DNA of 64,000 nucleotides from Anaspis maculata. Its lineage: Eukaryota > Arthropoda > Insecta > Coleoptera > Scraptiidae. The notes under the pieces were generated by a model, which did not search any database, was not told the origin of the DNA, and saw only the letters and a program-made list of their open reading frames with translations. The stretch's first letter is position 1. Each line of letters starts with the position of its first letter. The stretch is from the NCBI GenBank assembly GCA_949128115.1, contig OX421968.1, forward strand, positions 8,928,001 through 8,992,000, given 5' to 3'. Shown here in pieces: positions 1 through 10,050 of the stretch. The position numbers and the translations under genes were made by a program.

Positions 1-215
1 TATGCGCTCGGTGTCCTGCACTGTAATATTCAGAAAAAGATCTAGAGCGGCAAAGTAAAAAGTACACGTAAAAAATAAACTAACCTTGCGAAACCATGCA
101 GAATTCAAGAGAGACCACGTTTCCAATGTTATAGCTTGAAATTTTCGGTTTAAATCAGTTAAAATCATAAATAATCATTTTCAAAATTGATATTTTAGGG
201 TCATTTTTCTAATAG

Positions 216-706
216 CTGTTGGTACAATTGCATAATGATTTTTGACGTTCTGTGGCGCCAACGTTCAAAAGTGATTAATGTATGCCATTTTCTGTGTTTC
301 GTCGTCACACAGGACACTAGAGCTCAGTGATTTCGGCATTATTGGAGGATGGCCCTTCTAATTGGGAAGGGGGAGGGCGGTTTTAAGCAAGAAAATTCAA
401 ACGTAGGACGCAATTTTTCAAATCGACATTTGACACACAAAAATCTGCATCTAGTAGGTATATGCCTCGTGCCTTGGTGATAAATGGCAGAAGTACCAAC
501 TTGAAATTTATTACAATGATTATTGCGATATGATCTTATTTATTTGTAATTTCACTAAAAGCAGCACGAAAAACGATGTATGATACTCGCGCTGAAAACG
601 GCATAGCATAACTCTCTTACATGCAGCTCTCGGCCTAGGGCCTCGAGCTGCATTCACGTTCGTTATGCTATGCCCGGTTTTCGGCGCTAGTAACATAAAA
701 TACTAT
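216..706. repeat. Dispersed 491-bp repeat, copy 1
   Basis: This segment recurs in the same orientation at 21376-21866 with only scattered substitutions. Similarity starts at CTGTTGGTACAATTGC and stops after ACATAAAATACTAT in both copies. Near its 3' end lies an imperfect hairpin around 590-690 with arms reading GGCATAGCATAAC and GTTATGCTATGC. No ORF is shared, and no terminal inverted repeat or target duplication was found. It is a non-coding dispersed repeat of unknown class. Confidence 0.85.
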
Positions 707-741
707 ACTAAATCCTTTAAAAGACCATGTTTCCTCTTTTT

Positions 742-1322
742 CTAGCCTGTGACGTCATGGTCCAGTTGAACAGTAACTCGTCCCCGTCGCAGTGTGCCAA
801 AGCCAGACCGAACAAAACATGAGTTTTGTGTCTGTAGAATAATAATAAATAGGTACGGCAAATAAATGTTGTGCATCACTTTCTTCAAGTCCGTAAGCGA
901 CACAGCTAATGTGTCCCTACATCAATATCACAACATAATTATCCATAATTCATAAAAGGTGACGCGTTTTCATCATAGGTTCGGTGCATATTATCGTGAA
1001 TACGAGTATATTAATAATAGAAATAATAAGAGATGCTTTACATTACATATTAATTCATTACAGAAATGAATAATAGTCCTACCCACGTATCAAGTACGTC
1101 CCTGGAAAATGTTTCTCTGCGAAAAAATGATTTGCTACTTCCAGCGAAAAATTCGGTATATTTTGAGTGACTTTCCCAGCATGGTTGGGTTCAGGATTTA
1201 AAAACTTCAAACTCTCAACAGGATAAACAATATAAACAACGATGGCGCCAAAACTAACAGCGAACTGCGCAAAAAACCGTCGCGCCGGGAAACCTGTGGC
1301 CTTATTTCTAGGCTTTCAAATT
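742..1322 (+). repeat. Old, diverged copy of the THAP-bearing dispersed repeat
   Basis: Blocks match the repeat at 44567-45538. Examples are a stretch starting GTCGCAGTGTGCCAA near 788, AAATAAATGTTGTG near 861 followed by ACAGCTAATGTGTCCCTA, and TTTCCCAGCATGGTTGG near 1170. The middle is heavily diverged. The part equivalent to the CC..C zinc-finger start in the other copies is frame-broken here. Read as a decayed third copy of the same family. Confidence 0.55.
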
Positions 1323-1560
1323 TGCCGCGCAATAAAGCCAAACATGGCTGTCATGACGTCGCGCCTACTTGTAGCCCAATAGCGTCCATTGAATTCAAAT
1401 ATTGAAAACGTCATCTTTGCTTGGTTTGACAATGCCTGTTTAGGGGCTGATTGCCGTTTATTTTGTATCTGAAGTTGAAGTCTCAAGTATTAACCTCTCT
1501 GTTTATAACCTCTGGTAACCAACCATAGCTCGGCATCATAAACCATTGGCGTAGGTGATA

Positions 1561-1830
1561 ATGGGTGATGCAAACCCGAATCACAATGACGGACGCGGCG
1601 ATGGAGATCCAAATCCCAATCCCCCGGGAGACGGCCCAAATGAACCCCTCCCTGGAGCAGCAGGAGATGGTAAGGCACCCGACTAAATGGCACTTCAAAC
1701 TACTTTTATAATAATAAATTTTATAGCCCTGCCACCACAGGCGGATGAACTGGCGGGCTTGAACATCATCCATTTCCTAGTGAGGGTTCAATTGGAGGCT
1801 GTACGTCGTTCACTAAATCATCATGTATAA
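1561..1830 (+). CDS. Putative two-exon small protein, unknown function
   Basis: An ATG at 1561 opens a reading frame rich in Asp, Asn, Gly and Pro (begins MGDANPNHND). It runs into GATG|GTAAGG at 1669/1670. A 57-nt intron (1670-1726) ends in TTTTATAG, and the second exon (1727-1830) stays in frame to a TAA, giving 70 residues. The second exon is amphipathic (LAGLNIIHFLVRVQLEAV). The intron size, donor, acceptor and frame continuity are all consistent with real coding. It could equally be the 5' part of a longer gene if a donor inside exon 2 is used. No family is recognised. Chance is not excluded, because short spliced ORFs arise easily. Confidence 0.35.
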
Positions 1831-2293
1831 TAAATTGAAAAAGGATACCTATGTACCACGTAATATTATCTAGAATAAACAGCTGTTTTCCATAAATGAA
1901 CTAAACATAACCTCAAAGCAGTAACTACCATAAACTTGAGTGGCTTCGGCATTTTTGTAGTGTTCAGTGAAAATTCTTCGAAAAATGAGAAGGTAATCGC
2001 GAAAAAAAATCGGTTGTGTTACCCCAAAACATCCCCGACGAGTAGCAAGGAACGGAAGGAAATTTTTGTATGAGACGTCCGGTCTCTTCGGGTGGTAAGT
2101 TAAATTATTAAAGAGAAAAATTGAAAATAATTTGCAGGAAATTGAAAATTTTGATAAATCGAATGTTCCGGGACAATCTCAAATCTTTTTCCAAATACAT
2201 ATCGTATTGTAAAAATCGAGGTAAAAATCGTCAATTAATGCTTTTACTTAAAGCTTCATCATTGTCTGGTTTTGATGAACTAGGCTGGTTTTA

Positions 2294-3326
2294 CACACAT
2301 CAAAAGAATCTAGGGGACAAGCAAATTCAGACGATTTCTAAAATCATCATAACTTTTGATTGCCGTTAGCGATTTCATATCGGTTTTCAGTGTTCGATAG
2401 CTCAATCTTTCTTTCTCATGCATTGATCGCGTCAAATACGAACAATGTTTTACAAGGTTGCTACAGGGTGATCAATGGAACAGTGTAAAATGGCCAAAAG
2501 TTCAGTACGAGCGCGATTTCCCAAAAAAGAAAATCCATGCGTTGCAATAGCACAGTTATGAAGATCAGTGTTTCGGCTTCACTGACGTTTTTGAATTTTG
2601 AAAATCGAAGGTGAATTGCCAAAGATGTTGATCATTTTATGCCGCCATGTTGATTTTCCAAGAAAGAAGAAAGTGATCCGATTTCATTGAAACTTGGAAC
2701 ACACTCATGTTTGCTTCAAGTAATTGGAATTTCACGGTCAAATGTCACTTTCGATCACTTTCGAGCCGCTATATTAAACTTTTTGCATGAATGATTCGAT
2801 TTGAATAAAACTTTGAAACACACTAGAATCGAATCATTTACATAAAAAATCAATGTGACGGCTTGAAAGTGACCGAAAAAGGCATTTGACCTTGAAATTC
2901 TGATTACTGGAACCAGGCATGAGTGTGATCCAAGTTTTAATGAAATCGGATCACTTTCTTGGAAGTTCAACATGGCGGCACAAAATGATCAATGTCTTTG
3001 GCAATTTATCTTCGATTTCCCAAATTCAAAAACGTTACTGAAGCTGAAACACCATTCTTCATAATTGTGCTATTGGAATGCATAAAAAAATATTTTTGGG
3101 AAATCGCGCTCGTACTGAACTTTTGGCCATTTTACACTGTTCCATTGATCACCCTGTAGAAACTTTATAAAACATTGTTCACATTCGACGTGATCAAGGC
3201 ATGAGAACGAAGGATGGGGCTATCGAACACTGAAAACCGATATGAAATCGCTGACGGTAATCAAAAGTTATGATGATTTTAGAAATCGTCTGAATTTGCT
3301 TGTCCCCTAGATTCTTTTGATGTGTG
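2294..3326. mobile_element. Foldback element, CACACATC-ended outer shell
   Basis: Outer arms 2294-2461 and 3159-3326 are inverted complements starting CACACATCAAAAGAATC, flanked by TA at 2292-2293 and 3327-3328. The paralogous sequence near 6240 reads GTTTTACATTT without the insert, which supports a TA target duplication of Tc1/mariner type. No transposase is present. A second foldback (2464-3156) sits at the exact centre of symmetry: without it the arms meet as GGTTGC-TA-GAAACTT. The whole unit is a palindrome of about 1 kb. Confidence 0.85.
2464..3156. mobile_element. CAGGGTG-ended foldback inside the CACACATC shell
   Basis: Ends read TA-CAGGGTGATCAATGGAAC and its complement followed by TA (2462-2463, 3157-3158). 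Arms remain complementary almost to the loop near 2790-2830, which holds GATTCGATTTGA against TCGAATCATT. No coding capacity of its own; overlapping ORFs are palindrome shadows. Confidence 0.85.
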
Positions 3327-3682
3327 TACATTTTCAACACGGAAATTCCCACGAAATTTCAATTGAAAAAAGATTGAAGAATTGACATATTTTCTCTAAT
3401 AAGGGCTTCATTTTGAGCTCCATCATTTGAATCCGGTCTCGATAAGCCAGGCCGGTTACTCATTTTAAAGTGGAGGAAAATTATCGGAAAATTTTTTAGA
3501 GTTTCGTGAAAATGTTCAAGAATCACTTACCCTTTGTTTAAAAAAAAAGTTGGTATAAACTACGCAACGAAATTATTGTCGTACTCCAAATTTCACCCTT
3601 TTTCAAAACATGAAAACTCCCGACTGGTTCAAACTATTTCAATTCTGTTCAAAGCATTTGAGAACTTGATTCTTTAGGTATA

Positions 3683-4412
3683 CAGGGTGTCCACGGTTTA
3701 AGTGCTCTAACTGTAGGGTTGTATTCTTTGACCAAATACAAGAAAATTTTACCAATAATTTTTTTTCATTCGGGCTTCAGTTTCCAAGTTACAGGGTGTC
3801 AAACAATGAGAAAATAAAATCTTTTTTTGCTATAACTTGGTAACTACTATTTTCACGAAAACCAAACTTGGTACTATTGATAGACTATTAATCAGCTTTC
3901 ATTTAGGGTTTACCATTACTTTGTTGAAGAACCAGTGGCGTAGATATTAGGGTTACCCACCAATTAACCCCGGTTATCTGCACGCCACTGAGATAAAATC
4001 AATCTTTGATAACATTTTCTGATTCCCCGGACAATTCTAAGCAAAAAGGTACTCTTTGTCCGAAGCTCTAAAGTCGACCATTTTCGAGAAAAACTGCATT
4101 TTATGCTGAAAAACATGAAAATCGATCATAACAATAAATTGACTGATGAGACTTTTGTGAGCTGCAGTATTATTGAAAGTATTGAAATAACTGAAAAGAA
4201 GACTTATTAGAAATCATCGCTCTTGTTCAGTATTACTCACACTAATTACAAGATAATTTATTGAAAAATAAGTCAACAATTTTTTTTCTAATTTTTTGAC
4301 ACCCTGTAACTTGGAAACTGGAGCCCGAAAAAAAAATTTATAGGGAAAACTTTCTTGAATTTGGCCAAAGAATACAACCCTACAGTAAGAGCACTTAAAC
4401 CGTGGACACCTG
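3683..4412. mobile_element. CAGGGTGTCC foldback with inner concentric CAGGGTGTC element
   Basis: Bounded by TA at 3681-3682 and 4413-4414. Arms of about 108 bp start CAGGGTGTCCACGGTTTAAG; the right end lacks one C. The inner element (3792-4306) begins CAGGGTGTCAAA directly after TA. Without it the outer arms meet as CCAAGT-TA-ACTTGG, a perfect dyad. A short hairpin bounded by CAGTGGCG and CGCCACTG occupies 3933-3990. A related copy lies at 59660-60850. The opposite arm of the surrounding palindrome (near 5805) is uninterrupted and shows the empty TA site. Confidence 0.8.
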
Positions 4413-4614
4413 TATAATCATATCGACTCGAAGGTCGATAGATGTCAACTTGAGTTTCTGCAGGGTGTTAAAGAAAGTAGTGCAACATTTATGAAGTTTG
4501 ACATACTCCCATTTGAAATAAAACTGTTCCTTTTGAATATCAACATCAATGGCATATAGCTAATGTTCATATCTCGAAACAGTTTTTGATTTATTTCTCT
4601 ATCTCTCTTATTTA

Positions 4615-5610
4615 CAGGGTGGTATAAAAAAAACGACTTTTTGGTCTTTTGGTGATAACATTTCCCCTTTTCTGTCCATTTCCAAAATTCAGGGCTCATA
4701 TTGAAGCTGGCGTCTTAGGTAAGAAAAGCCAATAAACAAAGTCGACGCAAGAGCAACATTCAAGATATAGGGTGGCATCGTCAAAAGTGACATATGAATA
4801 TATCTGTCCAGGAATCCGACCCGCTATTCTTGAATCGTGTGAGAAAAGTCCCTGGGAGTTTTATGCAATCCGCGATACATCAATGTAGTGAGAGTTGCCT
4901 AAAACCACGTGAGAATGGTTCTCGCCTACCTTAGAGTAGACGAGGAAACTCACACGGGTTGCACCATTATACGGCGTGAAGTGTCATCACTGGCATGGCG
5001 GGCGGCGGCTTCGGGTGAGGGTTCGGAACAAGTTACGAGAAACGGACAACTGCGAAAGGAACCGAATCGGCCATTTCTCCCACACTTCAAGAATACGTGT
5101 TTCGGACTAGCATGTGATTTTGTCACACGAGTGGGTTGCACCTCACCCGTGTGAGTTTCTCACACGATTCAAGAATAGCGGCCCTGGTGAAGAATTAAAT
5201 GAAAATCAACATTGTTTTCGGATGCGGCATTCATTTTGAACACGCTTTGATGTTTTATGATTGATTGTCACAAGAATGATCGATGGAGTGACCAAATTAG
5301 AATTGCGTGTTTCTGAGGAAGAATCAGCTTTCTCGCTAGTCTGAAAATGTTCGTAACCAAGGTAATAAAATTCGGAACAATCGGAAACAGACAGTTCTCT
5401 TCGCTCTGTTTTCCGTTACATTGGTTACGGCATTTGCAGATGAGTAATGGCGCTGATTCTCCTTGGAAAACATGCAGCTGCAATTTAAACCCTCCATCCA
5501 AAGTTCCCCTCCATCCAGCTTCAATATGAGTCCTGGATTTTGAAAATTGGCAAAGAAGGGGTAATGTTATCACCAAAAGACCAAAAAGTCGTTTTTTTGG
5601 TATCACCCTG
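4615..5610. mobile_element. Concentric shell 3 (CAGGGTGGTAT ends)
   Basis: TA-CAGGGTGGTATAAAAAA at the left and the complement ending CACCCTG-TA at the right. Complementary arms of about 95 bp (ACGACTTTTTGGTCTTTTGG and partner). Enclosing arms would join as CTTATT-TA-AATAAA, again a TA dyad. The interior holds sequence not matched between arms, including the GGCCGC hairpin element. Confidence 0.75.
4819..5184. mobile_element. GGCCGC hairpin MITE, long variant
   Basis: Terminal repeats match CCGCTATTCTTGAATCGTG and its complement. Three other members lie at 45014-45192, 49884-50002 and 52034-52212. This copy is about twice as long, with an extra inverted pair inside (ACTCACACGGGTTGCACC and partner), and its left terminal GG is altered. 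No TSD is clear here. Confidence 0.7.
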
Positions 5611-6070
5611 TAAATAAAAAAGATATAAAATAAATCAAAAACCGTTTCAAGATATGAACATGAGCTACATGCCATTGACGTTCAAATTCAAAAGGAAAAG
5701 TTTTATTTCAAACGGGAGTATGTCAAACTTTATAAATGTTGCACTACTTTTTTTAACATCCTGTAGAAACTCAAGTTGACATCTATCGACCTTTGAGTTG
5801 ATATGATTCTATACCTAGAGCATCAAGCTCTCAAATGCTTTCAACAGAATTGAAATTGTTTGAACCAGTCGGGAGTTTTCTTGTTTTAAAAAAGGATGAA
5901 ATTTCGAGTACGACAGTAATTTCGTTCCGTAGTTTAGATCTGTTCACAAGCTAAAAAGTTAGAAACTTTTTTTCACAAGGAACCAAATTATGTAGAAAGA
6001 ATAGCAAGTGAGGCAGTCAAGACGCATTGGTACATGGATGGAAGTGAAAGATCTGAAACTGGCACCACAG

Positions 6071-6375
6071 AGAGATTGAAAATAATTTGCAAGAAATTGA
6101 AAATTTTGAAAATTTGAATTTTCTGCGAAAACCTCGAATCTTCTTCCGAATCATTTTGTTGTAAAGATCAAGATCGTCAATTACGGCTTCACTTTAAGCT
6201 CCATAATTTAAGTCCGGTTTCGATAACCCAGGCCTGTTTTACATTTTTAACAGGGAAATTCCTGGGATATTTAAAAAAAAAACTGTTGGAAAATGTTCGA
6301 GAGCCAGTTACATCTTGTTTAAAAAAAAATTGGTGAAAATCTGTTCACGGGATAAAAAGGTTGGAAAATTTGCAG
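6071..6375. repeat. Host repeat, copy 2 (uninterrupted)
   Basis: Begins GATTGAAAATAATTTGCAAG and matches 2117-2293, then 3329-3555, then sequence after 5936, with no inserts. It is the reference empty site for the two large foldbacks upstream. No ORF of interest. Confidence 0.7.
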
Positions 6376-7178
6376 TTTTTCCAGAGATGAAAACTGGGAA
6401 ACCGTAGCTCCGAATTCGAAAATTTTCCTTCCAAAAATTCACTCAATTTTTTTTCCAACTTTCATTTCCAGCATGTCTTCACCTAAAATGAATATTTCAT
6501 GGGGCTCACCGCAAGTCAAAGTTTGCATTGCAGTTTTTTCAAATTCACGGAATGTGCTAATTTCATTTTGAAAAAATGACCGTCAAAAACCGGAACCGTT
6601 CCAATTTTGAAAATAGGTCTACACGACGCTCAATTTGGTCTGCTTTCAATATCAGTTGGAGTTTCTCGAAAACAGTCGTATCAAAAGCCAGTCATCCTGG
6701 TCAAAATACGGGTGAGAGGCGAGGCCCTCTCGGGTGGCAACGGCTAGAAGAAATTTTGAAAATTCATAACGCTTGACTGGAAGATGGTGGAAAATGCAAC
6801 TGCAGACTTAATTTGACTCTTTTGTTGTGTTGCTTCCTGTCAAATTGCGTCCCAATCGATCAGAAAGATTTTGGATAATAAAATTAAAAGTTTTGAACTT
6901 CGACATTTTTTATTATTAGACAGATGACAGATAGGGCAATACTTTTAACTGTTCTGAATACAGTTTTTTATGGGCTTTCAAACGGCCTATCGCAAGTCAA
7001 GTCCGTGAGATGTAGCTTCTGTCATTTTTTGACAGTGACACTTCCGTTTGACAGATGACAGCCAAAAACTAATGGGCTCATTCGACGATGAAACCTTAGA
7101 TCGATGAAACCATGTCCGTATACCAAATTTCAAGTCGATCGGATGGACGTTGCGGCTGTTATCGTGGAAGGTTACAGA
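6376..7178. other. Non-coding stretch, no gene recognised
   Basis: AT-rich sequence with several short direct and inverted TGACA/TGTCA runs near 7019-7065. The final part (TCGATCGGATGGACGTTG, then GTTACAGACATACACA) is continuous with 12199 onward once the two hAT elements are removed, and resembles LINE 3' regions in style only. No convincing ORF. Confidence 0.5.
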
Positions 7179-7186
7179 CATACACA

Positions 7187-8038
7187 CAGGGCTGGGCGGT
7201 ATTTCAAATACAAGTATTTGAAATACGTATTTGAAATACATTCAAGTATTTTGTATTTTGTATTTAAATACATTTGATTGAGAAGTATTTGTATTTTGTA
7301 TTTTGGAATAGTCCAGGCAGCTAGTATTTCGTATTTTGTATTTCAAATACATTTTTCGGAAAAGTATTTTGATTTTCAAAATACAAAATACAAAATACAT
7401 TTGTTTCCCATGCTCTTTAGTCTGTTCTGGCCGAAATTGTTCTGGTAATACTATATTCATCCCATTGACATTTCTTGCTTTTGCACACTATCTAGGATTG
7501 ATAATGAGTTTGACTGCATCTTTTACGTTTTACGTTTTACTGGTAAGTGCATCCTACTGTCAGCCACGAGAGCTTCCATGTCGGATGTTGGACAATATTT
7601 TCGAAAAGCTGGTTGTCCCCAAAGGAAATCAACATTTGTTATTTTGAAGAATTGATGAATGAAGTAACGAATAGGTTTGAATATGAAGTTTTCTTCACTT
7701 CATGTTTATTTTATTTGTCTTTTCATAGTTCATAATAATTTACTTATTGCTGCGACTGAATCAATGAAGTGTTCCCATTGAAATACTTGCATTTTACGGT
7801 TTTTCCAATAAAATGATTGAAATACGCAATAAAAATGTATTTTGTATTTTGTATTTGGAATACTCTAGGTTGTATTTTGTATTTTGGATTTTCTTAGTTT
7901 TCCAAAATACGTATTTTGTATTTTGTATTTCAAAGACATTTCAAGAAGTAGTTTGTATTTTGTATTTCGACTATCTTGGATCGTGTATTTTGTATTTTGT
8001 ATTTAAATACATTTTTCGAAGTATTTTGCCCAGCCCTG
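7187..8038. mobile_element. Non-autonomous hAT element, 852 bp, TSD CATACACA
   Basis: Ends read CAGGGCTGGGC and GCCCAGCCCTG, with perfect 8-bp target duplications CATACACA at 7179-7186 and 8039-8046, the hAT superfamily hallmark. Both subterminal regions consist of repeated GTATTTTGTATTT / AAATACAAAATAC words. The central 350 bp is unique. One frame near 7590-7650 reads GQYFRKAGCPQRKSTFVILK before a stop, reminiscent of the C-terminal dimerisation block of hAT transposases (usually with FSKAG and a later xLxKN); this is a guess from a short, decayed stretch. Confidence 0.9.
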
Positions 8039-8515
8039 CATACACACATACAGAGATCATTAGTGTTTCATCAAGACAAGAAATCTTGTCTCGATGGTCA
8101 CTTCTTGTCTTGTCTTGAAATTCAAGACAAGAATAGATCGTACTCTTGACTTGACGATTTCTTGATGGTTGCCTTCTTGTCTTGATGTCAAGAAATCTTG
8201 ACATTTCTTGATCTTGATGGGCTCCGGATCAAACCGGTCAGTTTCGTTTTAAATTAGTTCACCGACTGCAGTTACCTTATGTTGACGGAACATGTGGAGC
8301 GCTGATCAAAATCAGGCATGCAACCTTATAAAAAACACATTTTTAGCAAAAAACTGGTGAAAATCCTTGTTTTTTTTTCATGGTTTTGGATCAATTACAA
8401 TACAACTTTGTGGACATGCGTCCTATAGTAGGCAAATGTAAAATTAAGCTTTTGGCACTAAAACATCAATCAGGTTTACCACAACATAATTAAATGGAAA
8501 CATGAGTTCTTTATA

Positions 8516-8646
8516 CCGGGTGTTCATAAACGTTTGTTATCATATCGCCTTTGGAATCTCCTATCACTCTTTCAAATCGTGCCTTTCACTGCGACTTTTG
8601 GCCTGACCAAAGCCTGCCGCGATCACAGACGTTTATAAACACCCGG
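8516..8646. mobile_element. Short CCGGGTG TIR element
   Basis: TA-CCGGGTGTTCATAAACG at the left and CGTTTATAAACACCCGG-TA at the right, 131 bp overall, inside the 4.1-kb hAT element. The interior is not palindromic and not coding. Confidence 0.7.
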
Positions 8647-8692
8647 TATCTTTGGAAAAGTTCCACCGATTTTGATGAAACTTGAAACATGA

Positions 8693-8693
<1 letters not shown>

Positions 8694-8724
<31 letters not shown>
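8694..8724. repeat. (GTAA)n microsatellite, 3' tail of LINE
   Basis: About 7.75 perfect GTAA units on the plus strand, at the 3' end of the minus-strand LINE. Confidence 0.95.
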
Positions 8725-8876
8725 TATATTTTTGCCAATAAGATACAAACTCAGGTATATGTGGCACGTCAGTCTTACAATTAAATGGATAAATACACAC
8801 AAAAAATAACAGCAAACAAAGAAATAAATATAAATACAAAATATACAACAATTGACAACAGCATATGGCCCGACCA

Positions 8877-10048
8877 CTACTGAATAAATTCGCGCAAGTC
8901 ATAGAACAGCCTGTCCTGAAGGTAATCCTTCAACCCACGCCTGAAGGCCGCCAAGCTGCCAATGGACCTAATTGACTCCGGGAGAGCGCCATAGGCCTTT
9001 ATCATCCTGTATCTTGCGCTACGCTCAAAAAACGCCGTCGAGTGGGCCGGAATTCTTAGTGAGTGCGCGTGACGCGTCAGGACGCCGCAACCGTTGTACA
9101 TGTCTCTATTTGTGGAAAAAGAAGACATGTTTTTTCTGACAAACATACATAACCTGTAGATGTAGAGGGTGGCCAAGGGCATGATCCGCAGTGCACTGAA
9201 CAATGGTCTACTGGGTTCTCTATAATTGACTTTTAGCATTGATCTTATTATGCGCTTTTGAGTGATGAATGCATACCTCATGAGTACAACCGGTGCAGAT
9301 CCCCAAAAGATCAACCCGTAGGACAGAACACTTTCAACATGGGCAAAGTAGTAAGTTCTGAGCGCGTGGATGTCGACAGCGTCTCTAATATTGTTAATAG
9401 CGTAGCATGCGCTGTTCAATCTTGAAATGACTTGCCTGATATGCGGCTCAAATCTTAGTTGAGAATCAATCCTAACCCCTAAAAACTTGGTGTCCGCTAC
9501 TACAGGTATAGACCTTGAATTCATCTTTATGTATAGACTCTCACCACCGACAACCGAGGACTGATTAAACTGCAATACAATGGTTTTGTCACTGTTTAGA
9601 AGTAAGGAGTTTTCACTACACCAAGAGTTCATCTCGCGAACAGCGCCCGAGCCCGAAGCCGCCGCAGTCCCCGCGTCTAAACCCGACACTATGCAAGATG
9701 TATCATCAGCAAACTGATAGATTGACGGAATTGAGAGGGCTTGAGGGAGATCGTTAACATAAATGTTGAACAAGAGTGGTCCCAACCTCGCACCCTGTGG
9801 AACGCCTTGTTCTAAATCTCTAGGATCGGAATAGTGATATCCTATCTCATTGTTAGAAACGTGCCTTAGACACACTCTGTGGGTTCTTCCACTCAAATAT
9901 GATCTGAACAGACTTAGGGCGACTCCTCTAATTCCATAACAATATAACTTATCAAGCAAGATCTCGTGATCAAGCGTATCGAAGGCTTTGGACAAATCAA
10001 AATACACACCCGCAACGGTGTTTCCCCCTTCCAGTGACTCAGTGACAC
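8877..10048 (-). pseudogene. Non-LTR retrotransposon reverse transcriptase, 5' truncated
   Basis: RNA-templated DNA synthesis for a LINE. The readable frame starts within the palm. Upstream of the GTG at 10007 it continues in frame as ESLEGGNTVAG, back to an in-frame TAG near 10055. Landmarks: YFDLSKAFDTLDH (first catalytic Asp block), GVPQGARLGPLLF (residues 68-80 from the GTG, Ala where Ser is common), QFADDTSCIV (the FADD catalytic pair at 99-102), KFLGVRID, then a thumb and C-terminal region to residue 376. The endonuclease, ORF1 and RT fingers are missing. The frame is otherwise open, suggesting a fairly recent insertion. It belongs broadly to the jockey/CR1 assemblage; the clade is not resolved. 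Confidence 0.9.
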
Positions 10049-10050
10049 TC

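Larger units (their letters stand above)
4461..5763. mobile_element. Concentric shell 2 (CAGGGTGTTAAAG ends)
   Basis: Left end CAGGGTGTTAAAGAAAG follows TG (probably a mutated TA). The right end, CTTTTTTTAACATCCTG, is followed by TA. Arms share long complementary stretches such as TTTGACATACTCCC. If removed, the enclosing arms meet as GAGTTTC-TA-GAAACTC, so this shell sits on the dyad of the shell outside it. Confidence 0.75.
3558..5934. mobile_element. Composite foldback of 2.4 kb, AACTACG-ended outer shell
   Basis: Ends read TA-AACTACGCAACGAAATT and AATTTCGTTCCGTAGTT-TA. The arms are complementary inward and include GACTGGTTCAAACTATTTC, paired near 5865. Inside are an off-centre insert (3683-4412) and two concentric shells (4461-5763 and 4615-5610), plus a GGCCGC hairpin element in the loop region. 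The flanks join sequence matching the empty paralogue near 6340. Confidence 0.75.
2117..5990. repeat. Host repeat, copy 1, split by two foldback elements
   Basis: The pieces 2117-2293, about 3329-3555 and 5937-about 5990 together match the uninterrupted segment 6071-6375. The first gap is filled by the foldback 2294-3326 and the second by the foldback 3558-5934. The paralogue shows both empty sites. The repeat itself is AT-rich and non-coding. Confidence 0.7.
8694..10050 (-). mobile_element. 5'-truncated LINE with (TTAC)n tail
   Basis: Reading on the minus strand, a reverse-transcriptase frame (stop at 8877) is followed by about 150 bp of 3' UTR and ends in a TTAC tetranucleotide run (8694-8724). 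A microsatellite 3' tail instead of poly(A) is typical of CR1/L2-like and some related LINE clades. The 5' edge lies near 10050, where protein similarity stops abruptly. No target duplication was identified. Confidence 0.85.

Noticed and set aside
216..706. Helitron interpretation of the 491-bp repeat (hairpin followed by CTAG)
   Set aside because: Similarity between the two copies continues 16 bp beyond the CTAG, so it is not the 3' end.
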